Shown here: positions 9,767-23,100 of the stretch, one piece after another
How the letters are laid out: every line of letters begins with the position of its first letter
How positions within the stretch are numbered: position 1 is the first letter of the stretch
Assembly: GCF_037042905.1 (NCBI RefSeq)
Contig: NC_087251.1
Coordinates: 45,870,373 to 45,934,372, forward strand
Source: Lytechinus pictus
Lineage: Eukaryota > Echinodermata > Echinoidea > Temnopleuroida > Toxopneustidae
Length of the DNA: 64,000 nt
Reading direction: 5' to 3'
Program-made: the position numbers and the translations under genes
Notes under the pieces: model-generated
Databases searched by the model: none
The model's input: the letters and a program-made list of their open reading frames with translations, nothing else
What the model was told of the DNA's origin: nothing

Positions 9767-12700
9767 CCTCTACATGTCTCCACACACTACGAAGCACATG
9801 TCATTAGGGAACAGAACACATGACATGGTACATGGTTGTATGTACATAATGAAGATGTGGCTTGCGTTTGTAGCTCGTTAATGCAACTGAACAAACCTTG
9901 TACATTTGTTTTATTGCAGGCGCCAATTTGACATCACATATAAAATCCTCGGAGGTTAGTAAAGAGTGTTTTGACCTCATTATTTGTCTGTCTTTTGGGT
10001 CAGAACCTGATTGTCTAATGTTGCCAGAAGATATACATATTCATGTAGGTTGAGTTTACAATACATGTATTAATATATTTTTAGCCCAATTTAGAGTAAA
10101 GAATCTTTATTCAACAAATAATTTCTGATTATCAAAGTTAAACTGCAGTAAGAATGAATATTGGGAAATAGTGTTTAAATTGATGTTGCTGTCTGGTGAA
10201 ACTTGATCACAAGATTAAATTTGCCTACCAGACTCATAAATGTGGATCTCAAATGAAGAGCTTTGATCTCTGTAGACTCACAAAGTGTTATTATAAATTG
10301 GAGTATACTGTACGTGGTGTATGCTAAATTAATGTACGTTTCTCTATAATGTAATATCAGTGGACAGTGGTAAATGTGTATTGCACTCTACTGTAGTTAA
10401 AATCAAGTATAATAAATGCAAGTATGTAAAGCTGTAATCAATGTTCATCTTTTATTGATTAAAAAAGAAATAACATTTTTACTGAAAAAACAAGCAAAGA
10501 AAATGCAATAACTTGGGTACAGTAATTTACAGATTTTTCATCTTTCATAATTTTTTTTTCCATTATGGTTGCTTCCTCTGATAACATTATAATAGGCCTA
10601 TAAATACAGTATCACATTATTTGTAATGTTTTTATATTTATACATACTATGCACATGTAGTTCAATTGTATGATATTGCTGGTGATCATCATTCATGTGC
10701 TAAAGTTTTTTGGTGTGAAATTTATATGGATAATATGCTTTAGTTGAATGAAACAAATTCATTTTGTTGTTTAACATGATACATGTTGGAGGAAATTCTG
10801 AAGATTTTTTTCTTGGAATAAAATTGTTCTGAAAATGTAGGAAATAATCTTTGTTCGTTCTTTATATTGCAATTTCTAGATATGTTGGATAAATTTTTAA
10901 AGTGATTTGACAAAAAACCTAAACATTTAGCATAAAATCAATGGATGAATAAATTGAACAGTCACTACCCCTTACACATGTATGTGTAACTACAGGTGAA
11001 ATGCTAGTATTTGTTAAAATATATATATGGAATGCAATCTTTTAAATTGATTTATGAATAATGTATGAATTTATGTCCTATTTTGTAGTTGATTTACATT
11101 GTAAAAAATGGCGATTGACTCGAGGGGAGAAATATATGAAAATAATTTCACGCATTATTCTGTTGTCTCATTTGGGGGATTATATTCTTTGCAAATTCAT
11201 TAAGAAGATATTTGAGTTTATTGTTTAAATTGGATCCACTGCTCATCAAGTAAAGTACCATCATTGATTTTTCTCATTAAATTTGTCTCATTCTGTACTT
11301 TTGTATTCATTTTGAAATTAATGACGTCCAAATGAATAGTTTACCTGTTTTACCCATGGATGAATAATCTGCGTCTTATCAAAATTAATTAAATCTAAAT
11401 TTTGATTAGTTATCAATCATGGTTATAATCTATATTTTCACAAAGAAATTGAACTAATGAAGTGTTTCTTGCGTATTTTGATGTGTTTTTTTTTCTTCTA
11501 AACTGTGAATAAGTAGTAAAATCAATGATATAGTAACAAATACACAATTTCTATAACAACTTTAGTATCAGCCAATCACATTTAATGATTTCAGTAGCTT
11601 TGAACTGTTATTACCACTTTGCTATAACAAGTTTTCTGCTATGGGTCCCTTTAATTAATATAATACTCAAGCTACATGTATGACTTTGCTCACCCACCAT
11701 CACGGCATCACCCAAACAACTTACTTCATATTCGATATGTAGATGGTGTGTACAGTATGTAATGTAAGTTTGTAATCTGAAAACATTCGACTTGACGAAT
11801 CCACCACTCCCAGCTGGCAGGTTAATACCTAACAGGTCAAGTATAGGCCAATAACTGGGTAAAAAATGTGCATTGTTTATCATCATGGTGATAGGATGAT
11901 GATCATCGATTGTACCCTTGATGAACAAACGGAGGAAATAGGAAGTAGTCGTTAGAAGGGAAATTAAAGAGATACTGTTCTACTTTCTGCGCAAATAATA
12001 CCATTCTATTCGTAGCTATAGACCTGCATTCAAGGTGAAACAAAAAGGAAATAGTTGATAGTACACTCATAGCGATTACACTGTACTTGATAATGATATG
12101 ATGAAGCCTATTATATTCTTCACATGGGAAAGATTGGCGCATGCATGAAAATGGTGGGTACCGAATATTCACACCCTCCCCTATTCATATTTTGAGAAGT
12201 GTGTGAACATCACCCCTCCCCTTATTTCAAAATAAATGAGAGGTGAAGTAGTTAGCTTTTATTATTCTCTCCATATGCTTTGTAATTCAAGTCATACTAG
12301 CAGATCATATACATGTAAATAACAATAAAAACCCAACTCATCAGATAAATATTCAGACTCTCTCAATCACATATACATGTATATCCCGTAAAATAATCCT
12401 GAAGTACACTGAAAATCTCGACTTCTAAGTTTCACCTTTGTCGTTGTGTCTACGTGTACAGAAAAGATTCGACCTCCATCATGGAGTGCATGCAGTGCAA
12501 TACTAGTAGTTCAAGGGTTACGAAAATATGAGATGTCTGGATATGGGCATAGTGGGGGTGTGTCGGTCGATGGATGTTTTGACTGCATCTCTGTGTGTCA
12601 CTATACATGTATGGTCTGCAGGCACAGACCTGTGGTTTTTGCAATTCGCAATAGCGCATCATGCATGGAGAGTCTGAAGTAGTGAGACTAGATTTACTGT

Positions 12701-13314
12701 GTACCGTGGCTGCATGCCTCAGAGAGTTTTAGTCTAGTCTTCATTGCAGACATGGTATAATAAGTGTCGAATTACATCATACAGTCAAAGTGGGCAACTT
12801 TTGCGATTTGCGACCACTAATTCTGTATGATGTAAAGGTATGCGTTTTGTGTTCAAATGCTTTACCATGATTACCGTGATGAAGCCCGAATTACCTACCA
12901 TTGAATTTACAATAAAAACATACATTTCACGCATTTTTTTTTGTATTTTTGTTAGGACATGTTTGAACTTCACTCTCATTATAATGTGAAACAAGGTTAT
13001 TGCTGAAAATGTGGAATTGTAATTTGTATAACCTATGATGAAGGGCTTCCTTATTGTCAAATGTACCAAACTTGAATGATATAATAGTGACTTGACATCA
13101 TCGGATCTCTCATTTCAGTCATTTGTATGTCTCTATCACCGTCATTGACAGGCAAATTCCTTATCTTACATCTAGTTCTGATGAAATTTTCAGCATTATG
13201 CTTGTTCGATTTTCTCTGTTTAGTCAAATCTTATTTTGATAGGATGGACTTGAAATTTAATTCTTCAATTTTACCCATTCAGTTATATACAATATTTGTA
13301 ATACTCTTTTGGCG
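9767..13314. other. AT-rich intergenic interval
   Basis: No gene is supported. Sequence is mostly unique and AT-rich, with frequent 'acatgta' phrases. From 13108 to 13260 there is a fragment resembling the right half of the TTAA-type element ('gatgaaattttcagcattatgcttgttcgattttctc'). Confidence 0.5.
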
Positions 13315-13362
13315 AAGTACATGCTCACACAGTATGCCTGCATAATGTGTGAGCATGTACTT
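13315..13362. other. Perfect 17-bp hairpin
   Basis: AAGTACATGCTCACACA (13315-13331) and its exact reverse complement (13346-13362) flank a 14-base loop. It could be a small foldback remnant. The stem is short for a microRNA precursor. Confidence 0.6.
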
Positions 13363-14135
13363 TCTGGGGATGTGATGTGTTATTTATTCTGAATTTGATT
13401 TGAGTTATTGGAAGTATAATGCCGTCGATCTACATGTACATTGTATTCATGTAAACGTGATAAAGGTTGCCTTTCTTTTGGTGTAAGATTGCCTGAGAAT
13501 GTGTTTTGTGTCTGGAAACTCAACCGAATATAATTTATTTTGAAAAATCTTCGTGAAGTGAGTGACGTCATAGCTGAAAAAAACCAATGCAATCAGCACA
13601 GCGGACTCCAAATGGTCGAATTGCTTTCATTTCCATTTAACTGCACTTCGTACCGGTACTTATTCGATTGCGTGAGCCCACGATGACGTCCCATTGTATT
13701 CATATCTAACTTGCCTCTTTAGTATCTGCTCTGTCGTTCGGATATCTGTAAAAGAGTTCTTTTGGCATTTGGTCTTCGACGAGTTGTCTTGCTACTTGCT
13801 TTTCTCTCTGTCTTTTCGAGTGTATGGAAATTATCAAGCAATCATTCTTTTTTATCGTGTCGGTGAGAAGAGTACTATACAGAATGCACGATTGATTTTG
13901 CCATATATTGGACTTAATTTTTTTTATTCAGAACTATATAAGCCCTGTAGTCTTATTTTTAAAAGCATAAAGAATTCTACCGTCTGGGAATTATCAAGAA
14001 TCTTCAAACATTAATCATTTATCTGGATATTTTTGAGAGGATATAACTTTTGCTTCAACTGTGTGACTGTTCCGTCTATTTATGCTTCCCTTACTCCTAT
14101 TTTAGTTCCACAGATTAGTCAGCGAATAAAATACG
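13363..14135 (+). promoter_or_regulatory. Probable 5' flank or 5' UTR of the nucleoside transporter gene
   Basis: This lies directly upstream of the transporter start codon. A pyrimidine-rich tract ending CCACAG at 14113 could be a splice acceptor, implying an upstream non-coding exon. No TATA box or initiator could be assigned. Confidence 0.3.
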
Positions 14136-17100
14136 ATGCCGCAGAGTGCGACAAAGACACTCGAAGTGCAGGCCGATCTCGACGACGGGTCAGCATGGCC
14201 GACAACGGCACCCGTCGCGAACGGCGTCATGCCGACCAACCCGAGCAGTCAAAGACTTGTTGCTGATATCCAACCCAATGGTGACATTGAAATGGAGTAC
14301 GTCGTCAACGCCACATCTCCGAGCCGCGAAAAGTACACGGCAATGGAGGTGGTGTCGGAACACACACAAACGAGGTTTGATGCCAAAGGAGAACTGGAGC
14401 AAGGTCCGGAATCGAGACCACCTCGAGATAAGTAAGTTTGAAAACTCTCCTCAGTCCTCATATACTATCATTATCATCGTCGTTATCGTCATTATCATTA
14501 TCTTTACATCACCATCATCATTATAATGATCATCATCATCACTACCACCACCACCGCCATCATCGCCGTCATCATCATCACCATCGCCGCCACCATCTTC
14601 TTCATCTTTATCATCATCTTTATTATATTTTTCGTTATCGTCATCGCCATCATAATCATTTTATTTCAGGCTGCATTTTGTCTCTTACCAAGGGATACCG
14701 TCTTTCCGTCAAGATGACACTCTTGCCACTTCTCTCTGTTTTGACCATCCTCCTTCAGACCAAAATTACCTTGATAGAATAATCTTCAAAACCAATTATA
14801 AAATAAATGACATTTCATGTGTTCATGACAGATAATGAAATAATTTTCATAAATATACTGTCCCAATTCTTTGCAGGTTCATGGTCGCCATCATAATATT
14901 CGCCATTCATGGAATCGGAACTCTTTATCCCTGGAACAGCTTCATCACGGCTCAAAGGGTAAGTATTCAGATGAATATTTACGAATGCACTTTTATTTAG
15001 AAGTCATTAATGGATTAATAATCATGTATTGTATTCACAAGATGTTGATCTTTATATCTGTAGAGTTAGATCATAATACACGTCACATTATCTTATCAAT
15101 ATACACTACTCCCAAATCAGAATGGTCGCAGTTTGCTTTTATTTTATAATGACCCATCATATCTTTATTTCCCTTTTCAGTATTTCACAGACATTCATTT
15201 GCTAGTGCACTCGTTATTAATGATTTGTATTTATATCTTATTCACAAGATGTTTTGATTGAAATGATTATGCTAAATGTTGATCGTAGTTTCATAGTACA
15301 TGTCACATTATCTAATAAACATTAAAAAAAAACCTCGTCAGTCGTAGTTTGCCTTTGTTTTGTAACGACCCATCATATCTTTGACTTTATTTTGCCTTTC
15401 AGTATTTCACAGATCATAAGTTTGCTAACGTCAGCGACGACACCGAGTATAAAGACAAGTTCATAAGCTACCTTGGAATTGGAGGCTTCATTCCCAATGT
15501 CACATTTCTCTTCATCGCACTCTTCTTTCCACCAAAGTAAGTCATAAATCAGGGCGCCGTTTCAAAAAGCTGTTCGTAAGTTAAGAGCGACTTTAAGAAC
15601 GACTGGTGATCCTTTCTTTTGGTAAATGGTATAATAAATTGGCGATAGTTTAGCGCGTAAGAAAGGATCACCAGTCGTTCTTAAAGTCGCTTCCTAACTT
15701 ACGAACAGCTTTATGAAACGGCCCCCGATGCCTTGTTGCCGCTTTTCTCGATCTAGTTCTTCTGAAAAATAATAACAAAAAATAATGGACGACAAGGCCG
15801 CGATATTAATCAAAGCCTTGTTTCATAAAAATCAAGGGGGGTGTATCATAGAGCTGTTCGTAATTTAAGAGCGACTATTGATCCTTTCTTATGCAGTGAA
15901 TATTCACCAATGAACATTTTAATGGTGAATATTATTTACCACAAAAAAGGATCACCAGTCGTTCTTAAAGTCACTCTTAACTTACGAACAGCTTTATGAA
16001 ACGGCCTCCTGGTATCAATGTTTGTACCTACTGAAATTGCATCATTAAGTTTGTTGGCTTATAAATGTACGATTTTCTTGAAATTGTATCATTCGTAATT
16101 TATGAAACGGAGATCAGAGTAAGTGGTTTGTGACTTCAGTGCCGTGAACTTGAAGATGTCTTGTGTTTGCTTGACTTGTTGTTTGACTTGTAAGGTCTTG
16201 AACTGTATAACATAGTATGTTTGAAAGATATGCACATAAAGAGTTGACATTTGTTGTGATTCACACAAATGCATATACATGTATACCTTATCAGAAGATT
16301 GGAAAATGTACATGTAGATCACGTTTTAAGCCCTTTTTTAAGCTCCTATTAGCGTTCAGCAAGTTAGAGGGTCTGGCACTATTTTCGGGGAGGATATTTC
16401 CATCGATAGTTTATATTCGTTTGGGATTCACGCATTTACATATACCTTATCAGAAGTTTAACGTTTTTGGATTTACCATTGGATTTCACGAAGATAACGT
16501 TGTGTAATTTGTTGAATACGTTCATTTAAAGGCCGGAAATAATTGCAATCTACGCCCGAAATGTACTTCCCTTATATCTGAATAAAAACCCAAGGGCTAT
16601 CATGAATGCAAGTCTGAATTCGGTTTTCGAATAACTGAATCTACTTCTTGATTACGAAAATTGAAAGTCCTTTTTTGTACGTCCGTATTTCGGAGGTAGA
16701 ACGGAAAATCTGGAGGTTTTGTAGATTTACGGTCCAATGACCATTGTCTATGACTTTCATTATAATATTTACTTGGCGCTTCTGAATAAAAAAATTTCTA
16801 TAGCGACAATCTCGTACTCGATTATCGTTAGGCCTATATTCATTATTAGTGACCGTTGTGTTGTTTAAATATCATTTATTGTGATATTGTCTATTTGTGA
16901 AAATTTCTCTCTTTATGCATGCATACATGTAAGTACATCATGAAAATAAATATATCAACATTAGTCAACATAAAATGTAGACAAATTACAAAAGTCACAA
17001 AAGTATGGTTATAATTATCCAACGTAATAAGTGATATAAATGTATTGAAGCGTTGAGAAATTAATTGATCATAAATGCACTCGGTCACTCTTTTCTGCGC

Positions 17101-20100
17101 ATGTTAGTATACACATAGTCCCTCATGTTTATGAAATTTATATGTATTTTGTTATTTTAGGCCCAGCTTTTGAATTGAAAGCGTCGTGACCTCTTCTTTT
17201 GAAAATCATGCAGCACATGTTCGAGCACTATCGAATCGGTCAATATGATGATGTTGAGTAAATTGTACTTTGAACTATTTTGTTTAGACTTATTAAGGGC
17301 CGGGTTTAACCTGACTGAACAAATAAATATAATCCTCCAGCTTATTATCTGTCGACTTAGTGACACGACGTCACCATTTTGTTTTTACGATTGAAGGACA
17401 ATACGAGGGTTTTTACTTCTGTAAAATCGTGGTCTCTTGCTGGGCTAACTTAGACATGTTAGAAAGCATAAATTGAATGTCATTGACTCACTTTATATCC
17501 AAACAAGTGTTTGCAGTGCGAAATATATTTTCACTGTTAATATAAAACCACGAGCTTTACAATGGCGCTAATCAGGCGCCCATTTCAAGTATTCTACATT
17601 ATCGACATAATACACATTAATTTTAACTCAAATTACCCTTGTACATAACATTGCTGTTTTTTAATGCTTTATACATTGTAATCAAAGTGTAAATAGTTCT
17701 ACTTAGTGTACCGAAATTTATCAAAGTTGATAAATGGCACCACTCAAAAATAATTTCGTTCGTCATCGTCATCATTTTGAATGGCCATTCTCGATCATAA
17801 TTTCCACTAAACCGTCAAGTGTTACCAATATGTACCATACATTAACGGTTTTCTCAAAGTCATGGATTACAACATATGGTAATATACTGCTTGGGTTGTA
17901 CTTCCTGTAGCTCAGGATATGAATTTTTTAAACTCGGAATGAACGTGGAAGCAGAATTATCAGGAAATATAGTACTTTCTTTAAACTGTGCAGTAGGACA
18001 TTTTTATGATAAGTCAAAGATATAAACATGTCATTGATAGTCTGATAAACGTAATTTTATTTTGGTTTAGTTAGCTTTTACTTGGTTAGTTAGCATTTAA
18101 TATGTAATGAATACACGGTAAAAATATTTTGAATAACTGTTATAGAAAGTTAAGCAATGCTGTTAAGTCACTCTAATAATAACAGTTGTTTAAACTGTCT
18201 AACAACCGTTGTTTAAACTATCAAGCAACTAGTGTTGTTTATGCAATTTATATTTTACGCAGTCTTTTGAACAACAGCCTTCTTTAGACAGGGTAGCCCT
18301 TTAAATGTCGAGTTTTGCTCGTTCAGGAGCCCAGTCTGTATTGGTGGTAGATGTACATTTTAATGCATAATAAAGAATACAATAACATCTGTATCGATTG
18401 TCTGAAAATGAATGTACTGTTTTCCCCTTTGGCGAAAAGCCTCACGAGAGAATTGCACCTATGATGTGGACCCATATGGCCGGGCCATATGGTCACAGTT
18501 TGCTTTATTAGAATTGTCAAGGTAGCAGAAATAATGTAAATCCATGACATTGGAAAAGTTAAGCCATAACTCTATAGAAATCCATAAAAGTCATAATTTC
18601 TTATACAGGAAATAATTTGCAAAATGTCCTTTGTAAACAAAGGAGAACACACCAAATTGTCAAGAAATCAATGAATTTATGGATATACATTCATATCTAG
18701 ATTTTTTTTTGGAACAAACATGCATTTTATATTTTGACTTTGCTGGCTTTCCATAGTTGCGATTGATCGGATCAAGATGGGCCCCAGTTGCAATCAAACG
18801 CAACTTTAAAAAAATCATGCCCAACTTGATTTTCAACCAATCAACAGCGCGCATTTGGGACTTGCGATTGATTTTTTTGACTTGCGTTTACACGCAACTC
18901 TTTCTGCAACGGACCCCTGATCAGTCGTGGCAATCGTATTGATCGTTTAATCTCTCTGAATAGTTCAAAAATTTTCGCGATCAGTTACAAAAGGCCAATC
19001 GTGGCTTTCATTAAGGATCGCACGGCAGTGAGAACGAGGTATAATGGTATGATAATAATAGATGCCCCAATTACTGATAATGCCATATTTTTAAGGCCAA
19101 AACTGTTCCTATTTTGAAAATTATAGATTTATTACCTATATTATATTTCAATGTGAAACAGATGTTCAAGTAAATGCAGAAAATAAAACGTACATTTAAC
19201 GCGGAACGGGGGGGGGGGGGGTGGGGGCGGCGGCGGGGACAGACCTTTTTCAATAAATGTGTACAGAAACGCATCTATAGATGACCACCCGATTGTGTTT
19301 TAGCATGCCCCCCCCCCCTCCTTTCAAAACTGTTCCGCCCCCCCCCCTTCGTATGATGTTAATATGAATAGCTGGAATCATATATAATTTATTTATTTAC
19401 ATTTGATTTCAATATTTTTTTCATGAAAATAAATGCTTACGAATTTTCCTTGTCTCGGTTCAGATCTTCCAGGTTTTCGACGTTTGGTGGACTCTTTGCG
19501 ATGTTTGTGATGTTTATTCTTACGACTATACTCGCCATCGTCGATTCTTTTTCATGTAAGTTTCTCATTTTTAAAATGATCTTTATATCTCCTTATCTTG
19601 AAGTGTTTATGAGAATGTACCAATTGGTGTTTTCGAATGGTATATACTATTCTAAGTTAATTCTTAGATAAAACGCTGAACTATTTGTTATTTTCATTCA
19701 ACACAGATGAACTCTCATGATCCCAAGTTTGCTTATTTTAAATGATCACACGTTGGTGCTAAATGTATGAAGGAGGAATGCATATAAGTGCCTTGCTCAA
19801 GGTGTCGTGGCCGGGAATCGAACCCCAGACTTTCGTGTGTCTAGTCAAGCGCCTCGGCCACGAAAAACCTCCGCATGCTTTAACTTTCGTTTAGCCCTTC
19901 TTTACCAATATTTTTCATCTTTCCTCTTGTTCTAGGGCCTCACATTTTCTTCGGAATTACCATGGTGACAATTATCATTTTTAATGGTAAGTGTTGACGA
20001 TTCTCACATTGTATATATATACCGTTTACAGTAAATGGAATGATGAAATTGATGCATGACTTGATTTGTTTGGAATCATCTCTTCGCGTGGATAAGCAGA

Positions 20101-23100
20101 TCCATGATCCATTGGAAAGTGTATAATAGTTATGAAAACATTAAGAGAGCTCATAAAAAATTACGTAGGTTATGCATGATCATGACTCAATGCCGGTTTG
20201 AAATCAAACTCTTTATTTGTGCATATAAGCATGTGGGTGTGAGATTGTGTGTTGTGAGTGTTTATGTGTGTGATTACGTGGTTCAGTGGCCTCATACGAA
20301 GTGATGAAAAGGGTAGATTAAACGTAGATTTGATTTAAATACAAAAAAATTTGGACTTGAGCGGGTCATGGAAAGGAAGTGAGATACTGAGACAAACGTG
20401 GGAGAATGAATGAAAACGAGGGAGTGTTGTCAAAGATTTAACTTTGATTTAAAGTCATGTTTGAATGCCAAAATCATGCTCATTTATTGTGTCAAAAGCC
20501 CCTCGCCCCAATATATATGAATATTACCCGATCTTTGTGAATTCTGTCCATTTGAATTCGGGTTATCATTCGTAGGTCGACTGGTATATTGTACAATCGA
20601 TTAAGTAGCTCCATGTTTTAGCACCGTTAAACCTTTGCAACAACGACAACCCCCCCCCCGAATTTCGTATCTAGACGAAGCCTGCGATGGACCTATAAAA
20701 TAATTTCTGATTGTTATGAATGCTTATCGCGTCAATATTTTGATACGTGCTAGATCTTATGGTCAAAGTTCATTATTCTGAAAGAGTTGTTGATCATGAA
20801 ATCGATTGTTCTTTACATCATTGCATATCAGCTGTTAAGGATATAGTTGAGCCCAAGTCGCCCATTTCTACCTTCCGTCCTTTTCCGTTTTGAATAAAAG
20901 GACGTCCATTGAATGGGAGGAAATTGCAAATACTATGCCCGTTTTCACTTTCATTGTTTTAAAGTAATTTTTGCACTTTCGTGTACCGTAATTGTGACTG
21001 ATCACTGTACATATCCAATGTAGTACGCGCGGCGACTTCAGTGAGAATGGTATGGGGGGGGGGGGGGTGGGACACCGGGATTTTTTTTTAAATTGTGAAA
21101 TAGTTATTCATTCATGTGTGTGCTTCAATGTAAATTCAAAATCACATGAGATTCGTGAGATATCATATTTTCATTATGGCAAATACGAATGAATCATGAT
21201 CCGTCATTTTCAATACCAGTTTATCTTTGCTTTAACGCTCCCTATTTGTTCTGGATAGGGCAGCTGGCATTGTTCCTTGGCAATGTACGGTGTAAATATT
21301 TACATTATACCTGTATGAGTGTTTTCAGAAAAGTTTGAATAGTTCGGCTCGACATCTGTATACGTCTATTTTGTTTGTTTGTGGGTTCGTTTATAAAATT
21401 TAATCATTTTCCTCGCGAAATGCCGGGGTGGGGAAGTAGCTCACCGAGTAGTCTCACCTGGGTCCAGTAAAATAAAGGTTATAGCTATTAATCGTATATA
21501 CGCTTGATTTTTACGATTAATCGTACGTAGTAGTCAATCGTTTAAAAATGTTCTACGATGTAAGCTTTGTTTAACGGACCCCTGGTACGATTTTATGAAC
21601 TTGTACAAGCAACTTTGTGTTGCGACATTGGACGTTTACGCGGCAATCGCAAATTTTCGTAGAGAGAATTAAAGAGGGCGTAAGGGGGAGGGGGTCAAAA
21701 TGACCGCTGTTAAAATAGGGTTGAGGATAACTGACTAAAGCATGGTCGATAAAGTTGTGTGGATTTTTTTTATGGGGGGGGGGTCTATGATTTGAGTAAC
21801 AGGAACTTGATTATCATCTTGAAGATATACATGTAATGTTAGCATACGTGATTGTGTCTTCTACTACGAGTAGTGCTGTCTTCGAACTATCAGTCTCTTG
21901 CCTTACCTGCAGAAAAGTCTTTATCAGTCATTCACGTCGGGTTAATCTAATCAATCAGGAGACATTGACCCGGTGTCGATGTTCATTTAAGCATTTTGTA
22001 TTGTGTTGGTTATCTGAGACGTAGAACTTAAGTGAGTAAAGTGACCCTCAAACGCTGGATTTGAATAGAAAAAGAATCAACCGGAGAATCGGGTTATCGT
22101 GATTGTTGAAAAGGGCGGTTCACTTGTGCCAACACAAGTATACATTATCATTATTTGAACAATACGGAAGTTGTGACTTGAAAAGCTCTTCTGATTTGTG
22201 CATGCAAGTTCAGTATGCACAAATCCGTATTGTTCCGAAAAAAAATATATGAAAATTACAAAGTACCATACCCTAGAATCGAAGTAAAAAACCGTCCCCT
22301 TTATTTTTACTCTTTATGCATTTTTTATTTCCTACCCTACCCCAAAAAAAAAACGCTTACGTGTGGAGATTGTAATCTCTTTTTTTTCAAAAAGCTCATC
22401 TGAGTTAAGCATGCAAGTATGCACATATATACTGATTTCGAAATAAAATGATTATGAACTTCTTACGCCAGTTATGATCACTTCTTAGGGGATTATTGGA
22501 ATGAATGTAAATGCGAAGAAAATAATTAGGGACTTTACATTTTCATTTCATGAGAATTCTAAATACTATAATTTTTATAAAAGAATTCAGTCGAGCATAT
22601 ACATGTCTAATTAAAACGCAATTTTCTCGGTGCACGCAAGGTAGACGAGAGCTTTTGTTGACCTCTTCTTCTAGGTTATTTTGTCCATAGAATTTCAGAA
22701 GACAGAGAAAAAGTGGATTGACTTGGTTGATCAATTTTATTCAATTGAATCTTGTATATAATTCTGGGGAACTTCATGGAAGTAACGTTAAAGGGATATT
22801 CCAGGCTGAGAAATATATGATTTTAACAGACAAAGTAAAATCTGACATAACAAAATTCTGAAAATTTCATCAAAATCGGACAAGGAATATCAAAGTTATG
22901 AATTATTTTGGTGAAACAGTTGTGTCTCATGAATATGCAATGAGGGAGCAGACGATGTCATATCCCCCAGTTATTCTTTTGTATTTCTTCATATTAAATT
23001 GCATTTATTCAAATTTTGTCCTAAAAAAATGAAACAAATTGGAATGACTACTGATGTAATGTGAAAGATAATCATAAACACAGAGTGAAAATTTACCCAA

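Noticed and set aside
14438-14782. His-rich and Ile-rich reading frames
   Set aside because: They come from the CAT/ATC microsatellite after transporter exon 1, with no independent coding signal.
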